In this document: positions 55,074 through 64,000 of the stretch, piece after piece
How positions within the stretch are numbered: position 1 is the stretch's first letter
Layout of the letters: the number at the start of each line of letters is the position of its first letter
Source: Torreya grandis
Lineage: Eukaryota > Streptophyta > Pinopsida > Cupressales > Taxaceae
Length of the DNA: 64,000 nt
NCBI GenBank assembly: GCA_037957365.1
Contig: JARHVA010000123.1
Coordinates: forward strand, 372,001-436,000
Direction of reading: 5' to 3'
The notes under the pieces: generated by a model
What the model saw: the letters and a program-made list of their open reading frames with translations, nothing else
Databases searched by the model: none
What the model was told of the DNA's origin: nothing
Position numbers and translations under genes: made by a program

Positions 55074-56160
55074 TCACAACTTTTGAGAAGCAAATACCAT
55101 AGCTAAACACACCTTCTCAATAGGCATATAATTGTGTTCATAATCCACCAATGTGTGACTTAAATAATAAATTGCATGTTCTTTACCTTGATCATCATGT
55201 TGGGCCAAAAGTGCCCCTAGTGCATGCTTGGTTGTTGATATGTAAAGAAGCAATGGTTGTCCATGTGTTGGTGGTCTCAAAACTGGCAGGTTAGCCAAAT
55301 ATGTTATGAGCTTCGCAAATGCTAATTGACACTCTTGATCCCATTGAAACGTGACCATTTTCTTCAAGAGATGAGTAAATGGGTAGCACTTATCTGTTAA
55401 TTGAGAAATGAACCAATGAATAGACTGGATCTTCCCTTGCAAGCTTCGGAGCTATTTAATATTTGAAGGTGGAGGCATTTCAACAATGGCCTTAACCTTA
55501 GCAGGGTCAACTTTGATCCCTCTTTGTGATACAATAAACCCTAGCCATTTTTTTGAAATGATGACAAAGACACAATTCTTAGGATTCAGACGGACTTTAT
55601 ATTCATGAGTTCTCTCAAAGATTCTCCATAGAACGTCAGGATGTCCAACACATATTCTTGATTTAGCTAGGATGTTATCAACATAGTCCTCAACAATATC
55701 GTGCATCATGTCATGGAAGATGACAATCATAGCACGTTGATATGTGGCTCTAACGTTCTTCAAGCCAAATGGCATGACTTGATAACAGAATGTTCCCCAC
55801 GGAGTGGTGAATGAAGTCTCGTGTTGATTTTCTTGGGCCATCTTGATCTGATTGTATCCATAAAATTCGTCCATGAGGGACAGCATCTCGTACCCAATAG
55901 TAGAATCGACAATCATGTCAATATTGGGCAGAGGAAAGTCATCTTTGGGGCATGCTTTGTTGATATCTCTGAAATCAATACAAAGACATACATTGTGGCT
56001 TTTTGTTGATTAGAACTATGTTTGATATCTATTCGGAATAGTCCAGTGGTCTAATGAAGCCTGCCTCTAATAAATTCTCCAATTCGGATTTTACCAATAG
56101 AGCAATGCATGGATGCATCTTCCTCAATTTTTATTTGACTAGTTTGGCATCTGGATGAAC
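55074..56160 (-). pseudogene. Tat reverse transcriptase and RNase H
   Basis: RT fingers are frame-broken (56160-55920; KHAPK-F-CPILT-like). The block 55916-55452 has MLSLMDEFYGYNQIKMAQEN, TSFTTPWGTFCYQVMPFGLK and IVEDYVDNILAKS. In the last, the catalytic YVDD reads YVDN, a loss of one metal-binding Asp. The thumb holds KKWLGFIVSQRGIKVDPAKV. The block 55442-55074 is the connection and RNase H: LPVLRPPTHGQPLLLYIST, then HAIYYLSHTLVDYEHNYMPI. A stop near 55450 separates them. Confidence 0.85.
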
Positions 56161-57100
56161 AACAAAGCGATGCACAACCAAGTGAGGGTCTAAGCCTAGC
56201 ATGTCTGAATATGTGCATGCAAAAATATCAATGAAGTCCATCAAAATGAATATAATGTGTTCTCGTTCTACTTCAGTAAGGGAAGCTCTAAGGTAAACAA
56301 TTTTGGGATCATTATATATTCCCAGGTTCACTTCAATAGTGTTTTCTTCAAGGAGTGTAGAACCATCTTCAAGAATAGTAGGCAATGTGTGATCATGATC
56401 AGCTTTTTCTACTATAGTTTCTTGTTGTTCCTCCCAAAGCTCTGGATAATGCGACGAATTTGAATCTGCCAAATTAGGTAATGGCCAACTAATAAAAATC
56501 TCTGGAAAGTCAAGAGCGAGACGCTCAAAGACTTGTTGTTTTGATGTGATGCTAGTACTAGCTATGGAGCTAGGACTTGATGGACCTTGTGCGTCCTTTG
56601 GGGATGGACAAACTTTTCCGTCCAAGAGTGCTTGAAACAAGTTTTCACTCAAAGGCTTGTCTTTATCTTTACTTTTTTCCTAATCAACGAGCACCTCAAA
56701 GAGGTTTTCAACTAAATATCTCGATGTTTTATCTTTGTTATGACCAAGAAAGTTTGCCTACTCTCCAAAGTAGGTAGAAGGATCAAATGAAAAATCAAAA
56801 CCTTGCTGGTGATCACCAATGGGCAATCCATATCTGAGGCCCATATACTTTGCAATTGATTTTTCATTCTAGAATTCATCAAGGCATATGATCGAATTAT
56901 GCTAGTCCCAATCAATGTGTTTAGGATGACAAAGGCATAGGGAACAATGAGATGTTATGGTCATAATGGCATTTGAATCAAATAAATCTGTGTCAGCAAA
57001 CTCATCGAAAAGGCTATAATGGGATGTTACGTCACTACCAGGAGTCTCGTCGCTAGTCAATTCAGAAGAATCACTATCGAAAGTCATGAGGTCACCCCCA
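56161..57100 (-). pseudogene. Tat linker between protease and RT
   Basis: The block 56652-56131 (173 codons) ends ADSNSS-type acidic sequence followed by LTEVEREHIIFILMDFIDIF and CTYSDMLGLDPHLVVHRFVV, the segment that leads into RT. The block 57087-56902 is Ser/Asp-rich. There is no catalytic motif, as expected for a linker. Confidence 0.65.
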
Positions 57101-57639
57101 GTGGTATATATCCAAGACGATGATTCAAATTAGTTATACTAGCTGATAAAGGTTCTAGGATTCCTTGCGCTCATGGGCCAAGGCCTTTTCTTGTATATTT
57201 AAAATTATCCATAATCCGATTAGGGATAAAATATTTTTTATTCTAAAAACAATCAACAATGCCATCAGAATGTAACTAGTCTCCTTCAGTGAAAGCCTTT
57301 CAATATTGTTTTGGCGAAGTATCAAGTACAAATACCATTGGTGGTTTCTTTGTTTCTTTCTTCGGTTGCCAAATCAAGTTGGGTCTATTAGGGCTTTTGT
57401 AATGTTTGGGTTTACCAAATGTTTCAGGAGACTTTGACAACTTAGCAACATGAAAGGCATCCTTAAGACAGTATGTGGAAATGCCCACGTCTTCTATAAC
57501 AACTTGTATTGCAAGAGTTATGGAAAATGGATCAGTCGAAGAGGAAGCAAGGTCACTAGGGTTGATATAATTGGATTTTGGTGGATGTGAAACTATTTAT
57601 TTGTTCTTCTTTGCAACAAATTCAGAACCAGGACAATAG

Positions 57640-58020
57640 TTATAATTACAATATTTATCCTTTAGATGTTTGCAATACTAATAAGGTTGTAGATCAGTGG
57701 GGATAGTGACCTCGATTCCATCATGGGGAAACTTAAGGCACTAATGCAAGGTACATGGAACAGCCTGTACTTCATCGATCCAAGGATGACCAAGAAGTAT
57801 GCTATAAGGCAACTCAATATCCACAATATGTAATAGTATGTGATGGGAAATAGACCCAACAATGATTGGCAAACAAATTGTATCGAAAGATTCCCTCTCA
57901 ATGTTTTCGTAAGCCTTTATGGTGATCATCTTTGGTTGAATGTCCTTCGTAATGTAGCCCAATCTCTATACCAGTTTGAAGGACACTATGTTCAGCCCTA
58001 AACCATTGCCTATAAGAACC
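57640..58020 (-). pseudogene. Tat aspartic protease region
   Basis: The blocks 57962-57741 and 57901-57662 overlap in different frames. They give YENIERESFDTICLPIIVGS, then SILLGHPWIDEVQAVPCTLH and, in the next frame, LKFPHDGIEVTIPT. This is the late part of a Tat protease. The D[ST]GA motif should lie near 58010-58040 (IGNGLGLNIV-like) and appears lost. Confidence 0.6.
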
Positions 58021-58399
58021 TGCTTGATCTTATGGTTTTCAATGACTACCTCAATATACAACGGGTTGTTATGGCTTGGACCAAGAGTGGACATGTTTTT
58101 TTGATCAAACGTGAGTTGTCAAAATGAAGACAAATGTCTTACTAGTGTTTGGAACTATTCAGGATTAATATCTTAGGGAATATTTGATTGTTGTAAAGGT
58201 CGTTTAAAATAGTTCTATGGATTTCAAATGTATGTAAGAGATCTAAAATAGAAATTTGCACAGGAGTTTTACTCAGTTGGCCTGATAGACTACAAGGCTT
58301 TTCAATAGTAGGATGAGATGGTTTAGCCTTGGCTGGCACAGTTTTTGGCTTTGGATCTGAAGGCACAATGTTCACGTTGGGTTTAATGGAAGACAAAGA

Positions 58400-59822
58400 G
58401 AGCAAAGGTCCCTAAAGGGTAACTCGCAAGCATCTATTTGTGATTGCACAATCTAAAAGTGGCAAAGAGCCATTATAATTACAAGACAAATGCAAAGGGC
58501 CTTGGAGGGTGACTCGCGGGCGTCTAGTTGCATTTTAACAATTTTGAATCGGCAAGGAGCCATTATAATTAGAGGAAGAATGAGGTCCAAAAATGGTAAC
58601 CCGTGCAAATGGAGGCGCAATAGAATTGCATGAACTCGATGCGACATTACTCGAGGGAGAAGGTGTTAACCCTATAACAATGGGTCTAGTACTGCGAGGA
58701 GTATGGGATGGTTCATGGGATTTAACAGTAACAGTGGCAATGTGGTGTGCATAAATGTGTCCCACAATATTGTTATAGTCGTAAGGCATGTTGTTGTAAC
58801 CCAGGTTGTTAGCATGGTTATTATGATCATGTTGATTATGATTTTGACGTTAAATCTGATTCTACCTCTGATTTTGTTCTTGGTTTTGATTGTTCCTTGA
58901 CGGTTGCTGATTATGTCAAGGAAACAGATCTTTGTATATTTCCATATCCTGATTAGTGTCATGTGGAGCAAGTTTGATCTCAACTTCACCACTCAATCAA
59001 ATGTTCAATGAGGTGTCGCAACTGAACACAACAATAAGCACCATGACCAACAACACAATCGAAGTTTCAAAATTTGTTTGCTCGATACCAATCAAGTTTG
59101 GGCTAATCTTCAGGAAATGGCCTTGGTATAGGCCATACGATCAAATTAGCTGCTATGAGCTTTTTGAACACTGCCTCAACAGGCTCTCCTAGTTTGTTAA
59201 AGACTCTAAAACTGTTATTGAATACCCTTCGAGGAGGGACTCTTTGCAAAGTGTTTGGTCAATTAGGTAGAGCTAATTGCATGTTTGGAGCCGACGGAGC
59301 CTGCACTATTTGTACATTTCTTGCTTCAGTTACCCCATTTACGACCATGTTCTTGTTCTTATCCAAACCCTTAGGTTTCTCTGTTGCAATATTTTGACTA
59401 GGAGATTGGGTCTGATTTGACATTTGACCCTGCGAATAAATCTTGACAAGGCCTTTGGTGATAAGCGCCATTTCAAACTGTACACCTTTGTCTATGATTT
59501 CTTCAAATGCATTTTCGCAAACAAGCCGTAGATTGTGCACCACCTCAAGGTGTGCATTTTGTGCAAATATGTCAGCCAACTTTTTGTTTGGCAAATTATG
59601 TTGAAAGTGTCCAGCTAATGTCTCCATCACTGTAGATATGCTCTGAAGCTTTCTCCATCTTGTTGTTTGGATTTGCACAAGTCAACAACAATTAATTCAT
59701 GTCCAATATTGTGCGAGAAGCAGTTCACGAACTTTTTAGATAGATCATTCCAATCAGGAACCGATCCCTTGGGTAACTTAAGAAGCCAGTCTAAAACTTA
59801 TCCCGCCAAACTTCATGGAAAC
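58400..59822 (-). pseudogene. Tat gag, broken by copia insertion
   Basis: The block 59678-59259 is the clearest: GHFQHNLPNKKLADIFAQNA, then CENAFEEIIDKGVQFEMALI, as in gag proteins where capsid is followed by a linker. Downstream, EPVEAVFKKLIAANLIVWP (59200-59140) is a late gag segment typical of OTA elements. 58992-58400 is repetitive, Asn/Ile/Pro-rich. The right side is cut at 59822 by the copia LTR, so the N-terminal capsid part is missing. Confidence 0.6.
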
Positions 59823-62561
59823 TGTTGAACACAACTATCTACTGAGAGGGGAGGGTGAATCAGTAGATGAACTAAAGCCTAATTCTTAAAAATTTTAAAC
59901 AAGATATAGAATGTATATGCAAAGTAAAGAACAAAATCAGAGATCATACACACACAAGAATACTCAATGCCAGATTTTTACGTGGAAACCCAAAGGAAAA
60001 AAGCCATTGTGAGAAAAGCTGCTAGAACCTACTGTTCTAATCCAGCCTCATAGAAAAGATGTCTTACAGACAAACCTCACTAGTTACATTCAAGAGCACC
60101 CACTCTAAGTACCAACTTCCTAACTAAGCACCAACTCAATTTTTCTGATGGCACCAACCTATCAGAGATATGAAGCTATAGCTTCAGGATACAAAAGAGA
60201 TTTAAAATGAATCCTGTTCAGTTTCTCTGTTACAAGTCTAGTCTATAATTGCACCTTCTCACAATGTGCCTTCTCATCTTTTTTGCCTCTTTCTCTTTCT
60301 GTCTGGATATCTTCTATTTTGACACACCTTATTTGCTTTGCCTTTTTACATTATCTGCATATGTCCTCACTCGACAATTTTTGAGTTAACACTAAATATT
60401 ATAGCCGAAACAACAAAAAAGACACTTTCAAATGTTTTGTTCGTAGCATATATAGACAAATGCATCTTAGGATTTTCTATCTGTAAAGTGTTTACACTTC
60501 AACTGCTCTTAATCGATTCAAGCTTCTGATCTGCATTCAATGTGACTTTGACTTCGTGTCTCGATTCATGATTCAAACAAAAATGTTCAAATGTTTTTAC
60601 TATCTTTGGCATCTACAGTTCTACTGTTCTTAACTGCACTGCTTCTTCAATCCATTAGATTCATTAATCTTGAGCTCCGTGAAGATATATCGAGTTCATC
60701 ACCAGTTCTACCTATTCTTTTATAGACAATTAGAACACATTAAATGTAGGCTTTTTATTTCTTTCATTGTGCCAAGTTCACGTTCTTTTCTTTGTTGGAT
60801 CTTTCCTTATGACCTCTTGACACTTGTCAAATGCGTCTACACTCGAAGGGTAATTTGGCTTGCTTTGCACCATTAGATCTAATTCACTGATCAAGCATGA
60901 GCCGTTGATTTTTAAAGCAACACATATTTTAATTCGTGCTTTGTCATTAACCATCAAGCTTCTTTTCTTCCCTTTTCACATCTCGCTGCTTTCTATATGA
61001 TGGCTTCGCTTCCACTCCTTTTGATTGTCCTCGATATGCTCGATCTTTACCCTTTCTATTGTGTTGTTAAACTTCAGCATGTTGGCGTGATCTTATTTGT
61101 TTCGGCATTCTTGTAATGCTCCTTGCAACATTGATCTTTGTAGACTTGCTCGTCTTTTATCCTTGCTTTAATCCTTCGGAAGGTTCCTTTATACAAATTG
61201 TTGCAGGCCTTTGTCTTCGGGACAATTTCCGCGGGATTTCTGTCAAGGACTTCTTCAGCCATTTTGTAAACTATCCTTTGGAACTTTTGTAATGGTCCAT
61301 TTCATCTTGAAGTGTCCTCCAATTTCTCCGAAAGAATTCGTCATTGGCTTCTAGTCGGAAGTGCCCTTCGGAAATTTTCCAACTGTCTTCATACCCTTTG
61401 GATTTTTTGCAATCTACCCTTCGGCTTTTCTGCAAGTGTCCACATACTCTTTGCAATGTTCAAAAGATACCCTTCGAACTTTTTGAAAAGGTCCACTTGC
61501 CCTTCGCAACATTCAAAAGATACCCTTCGAATTTTTTGAAAAGGTCCACTTGCCCTTTGCAACAATCAAAAGATACCCTTCAGACTTTTTGAATGTACCC
61601 TTCGGATTTTTGTTAAAGGACAATTTTCCAAAAAGGACTTAACAATTTTTCTGAAAGAATTGTCCTTGCCACTTTTTTCGAAAGAATTCCTCCGAAGGAA
61701 TTCTTCAAGACTATTTCGGGTTTTCCATCCTTCTTGACTTATGTACGTAAGAGAAGTAAAGCCACTCATAAATCTCGATTGCCTCTTCTAGACCCTTTCA
61801 GGTTTTTAACATTACTTGACTTATCAACTTGAGAGAAGCAGTCCCTTTTCAAAATCCTGATTACTTCGTCTAGACCCTTTCGAGTTTTTACCTTTACTTA
61901 GCTTATCAACATAAAGAAGTAACGCGCTTGCAAATCCCCGATCACCTCTTCGCTGGACCCTTTCAGGTTTCCCACATTGCTTAGCTTATAATCATAAGAG
62001 AAGTAAGATGCTCCCGAAAGAATTCTCAAGACCAATTCAGGTTTTTCCCACTGCTTAGCTTATGAAAATGGAAGAAGTAAAGCTATCCTGGAAACCTGAT
62101 AAACTCCTCTTAGACCAACTCGGTTCTTAACTTTGCTTGACTTATAAAACATAAAGAAGTAAAGTCGTTCCATAATCCTGACCAAGTAAAGCCACTTTAA
62201 AACCCAGAATAACTCCTCTAGACCATTTTGGGTTTTCGACTTTGCTTTACTTATAAACATGAAAGAAGTAAAGTCATTCCATAAACCCGACCAACTTTAT
62301 TAGACCAGTTCAGAGTTTCGAGACTACTTTACTTAATTTATAAGTAAGATCACTTCACAAACACGATTTACTCCACAAGTCTGCTCAACTCAACCTTTGG
62401 CATTAATGCATGATCATATTCAATCTCAATGACATCAACCTTTGACATCAATGACAATTCCATACTGCCTTAGACAGGAATGACAATTCTTCAGTCCTCA
62501 AACTGCTCTCTGGATCATGATATTCAAACTGTCAATTATCTCCTTGCTCAAATTGCCAACA
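59823..62561 (-). repeat. 3' LTR of copia element (2,739 bp)
   Basis: Minus-strand start TGTTGGCAATTTG after a polypurine tract; end GTGTTCAACA. TGTTG and CAACA are inverted. The end region (ACTGATTCACCCTCCCCTCT, then a GGGTTTCCACGTAAAAATC block) is the type seen at the R-U5 end of many plant copia LTRs. It contains 53-bp tandem repeats and CCTTCGG-rich sequence (61140-61720), and short AAGAAGTAA-CATAAAG words repeated from 61740 to 62340. There is no supported ORF. Confidence 0.65.
61459..61600. repeat. 53-bp tandem repeat in copia LTR
   Basis: TTCAAAAGATACCCTTCGAA recurs at 61459 and 61512, with a diverged copy at 61565; the period is exactly 53. Units end AAAAGGTCCACTTGCCCTT. Confidence 0.9.
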
Positions 62562-62577
62562 ATCTCCTCCTTTGTCA
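62562..62577 (-). other. Polypurine tract of copia element
   Basis: Minus strand GACAAAGGAGGAGATT directly before TGTTGGC. A second purine run, CCAGGGGGAGCA at about 63057-63046, is an alternative. Confidence 0.5.
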
Positions 62578-63077
62578 TCGATGGAAAAACACCCTCAAGA
62601 GCAAAAACATCCTCAAAATTCCCTTTTCATTCTGCTTGCTTGCTCTTATTCTGATTTCTCCCCCTTTGACATTAGTGACAAAGAGTATTTGCTAAACCAT
62701 TAAAACAAACTTCTCCTTTACTAGTTTATGAGCTGTTCTGATCCTTGGATAGTCTAGATAGATCATTTTGAAGAGAGACTCCCCCTTGGATAATGCACAT
62801 CGATCTAAACTCTTACTAGGACATAATTATGACTCTCTTGGGTTTCATATGCTTCAGCCGGTCATGAATATAGCATTGGTCTGAAAGACCAATCAACAAT
62901 AGATATATCTCTTACAAGATGAGCATAAAAAATTAGATCCAACATACCTCTGTTTACTTCTTGACATCAAATGGCAAATGATGTGTAAAGTACACAGCAA
63001 ATTGCCTTCACTCTTAATCCAGGAGTTAATAATATACCTACAATGCTCCCCCTGGACTCATAACCTATCACGAGAAT
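62578..63077 (-). other. Non-coding stretch between copia RNase H and 3' LTR
   Basis: About 500 bases after the pol stop codon. It contains the alternative polypurine tract. No coding feature is seen, apart from short ORFs without domains. Confidence 0.4.
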
Positions 63078-63980
63078 CTAGTGATATGGGGTGGGAGCTA
63101 CAACTCCCAACTTCTCTCTTAGATATTCAAATTGCTCCTTGGGAAGAGGCTTGGTGAAAATATCTGCAATCTGATCCTTGGTTGGCACATATTCCATTGT
63201 GACCTCTTGACTTGCAACCTTTTCTCTCAAAAAGTGATATTTTATGGAGATATGCTTGGTTCTGGAATGCATCAATAGATTTTTGGATAGATTTATGGCA
63301 CTTGAACTATCACAAAAACTGGAGATAGGTGCTTGATATTCTACCTATATGTCCTTGAGAGTTTGTTTCATCCACAAGACTTGAGTGCAACATGCAGTTG
63401 TTGAGACATACTTTGCTTCAACTGTAGAGAGTGTAATCAATTCTTGCTTCTTGCTCAGTGAAGACACATGTCTGTTACCTAGAACGAATGCACCACCACT
63501 AGTGTTTTTTCTGTCATCCACACTTCTTGCCCAATTAGCATCAGAATATGCAACCAAAGTAAGATCTTCGCTAGTTGGATACCACAACCCATAGTCAATT
63601 GTGCTCTTGATGTACTTGAAGATTCTTTTTACAGCATTAACATGTGATTCTTTGGGGGCTGCTTGAAACCATGCAACCATACACACTGCTTGCATGATTT
63701 CTGGTCTTGATGTTGTTAGATACAGAAGGTTGCCTATCATTGATCTATACAACGTATTATTTACATTAGGGGACTCATCTTCCTTGCTTAGCTTGCAACC
63801 AGTCATCATGGGAGTACCAACTAGTTTGCTATCCTCCATTCCAAATTTCTTGAGCATCTCCTTCGCATACTTAGCTTGAGATATGAATCCCTTCATTAGT
63901 TTGTGTAATTTACAGACCAAGGAATAAAGAGAGTTCTCCCAACATTGACATTTCAAATTCATTTTGCATTTGCGTGGCAA
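63078..63980 (-). pseudogene. Copia reverse transcriptase end and RNase H, one frameshift
   Basis: The block 63980-63345 (211 codons) begins after the RT catalytic box: GFISQAKYAKEMLKKFGMED, then YRSMIGNLLYLTTSRPEIMQ. RNase H follows: LVAYSDANWARSVDDRKNTS and SLSKKQELITLSTVEAKYVS, with the family's conserved Asp and the STVEAKY helix. The block 63275-63078 gives SRTKHISIKYHFLREKVASQ and VPTKDQIADIFTKPLPKEQF, the copia pol end. A stop and frame change at about 63345-63275 separate them. This is the best-preserved element protein in the window, so this is probably the youngest insertion. Confidence 0.85.
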
Positions 63981-64000
63981 ATTCTTTGCACATGTTACTA

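Larger units (their letters stand above)
54453..59822 (-). mobile_element. Tat-type Ty3/gypsy element with canonical RT-RH-aRH order
   Basis: Minus strand: gag (59822-58400), protease, long linker, RT, RNase H, archaeal-type RNase H. Integrase and both LTRs are missing: the left side stops at a Mutator-like element, the right side at the copia LTR at 59823. LLGHPWIDEVQAVPCTLHQC in the protease region and WGTFCYQVMPFGLKNVRATY in RT are hallmarks of Tat/Ogre-type elements. Confidence 0.8.
59823..64000 (-). mobile_element. Ty1/copia element (3' half) with long LTR
   Basis: RT end and RNase H at 63980-63078 on the minus strand, then a non-coding stretch, a polypurine tract and a 2.7-kb 3' LTR ending at 59823. 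It inserted into the gag of the Tat element. The 5' half and 5' LTR lie beyond the window. Confidence 0.8.

Noticed and set aside
61459..61600. CRISPR-like array
   Set aside because: Head-to-tail 53-bp copies without unique spacers in a plant LTR; it is an ordinary tandem repeat.
1..64000. tRNA, rRNA, organelle-derived or bacterial sequence
   Set aside because: I found no cloverleaf with A/B boxes, no rRNA core sequence and no plastid or mitochondrial gene on either strand.

Overview
The window looks like intergenic or intronic DNA of a land plant with a large, slowly purged genome, most likely a gymnosperm (conifer-like). The reasons are AT-rich sequence, layer upon layer of old and nested LTR retrotransposons with 0.7-2.7 kb LTRs, a LINE that is not the usual plant L1 type, an endogenous caulimovirid, plant-type hAT and Mutator-like DNA elements, and one intron-bearing host-gene remnant. 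The organism call is inference. I see no intact cellular gene, no tRNA or rRNA gene, no CRISPR and nothing bacterial. Almost every coding stretch is broken by stops and frameshifts.

Layout. 1-7665 (-): Ty3/gypsy element of Tat character with an unusual order, in which an archaeal-type RNase H lies between protease and reverse transcriptase; its 5' LTR is on the right and the start of its 3' LTR is at the window edge. 7666-14290 (+): two units of a non-autonomous LTR element carrying an N-terminal PDS5 (cohesin-associated) fragment, joined head to tail through a shared LTR. 14291-21577 (-): LINE fragments and one long non-L1-like LINE, interrupted by a Mutator-like element at 17555-18560. 23291-25249 (+): five recognisable exons of a RanBPM-like (LisH-CTLH-CRA) gene with introns in place but two nonsense codons. 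27246-30510 (-): chromodomain-bearing gypsy element, reduced to LTR/RT-RH-IN/LTR. 30511-30713: AAT and GAA repeats. 31056-36130 (+): Ty1/copia element whose 3' LTR holds a second Mutator-like copy with a perfect 9-bp target duplication. 37160-40180 (-): hAT transposon remnant. 40614-41440 (-): decayed unrecognised coding stretch. 42710-43943: LTR-like sequence. 44400-47315 (-): second LINE copy peppered with three small insertions. 47320-52640 (+): endogenous caulimovirid (pararetrovirus) remnant with coat, protease, RT, RNase H, an extra C-terminal region and a promoter. 53874-54452: third Mutator-like relative. 54453-59822 (-): a second Tat element with the usual RT-RH-aRH order. 59823-64000 (-): Ty1/copia element with a 2.7 kb 3' LTR.

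How the parts relate: there are no cooperating operon-like genes here. The story is one of insertion, nesting and decay. The points most worth following are the captured and amplified PDS5 fragment, the two Tat elements with opposite placement of the archaeal-type RNase H, the Mutator-like family with TCTCGG-rich ends and a long hairpin, and the shared GAAGG palindromes in the LTRs of two unrelated elements.
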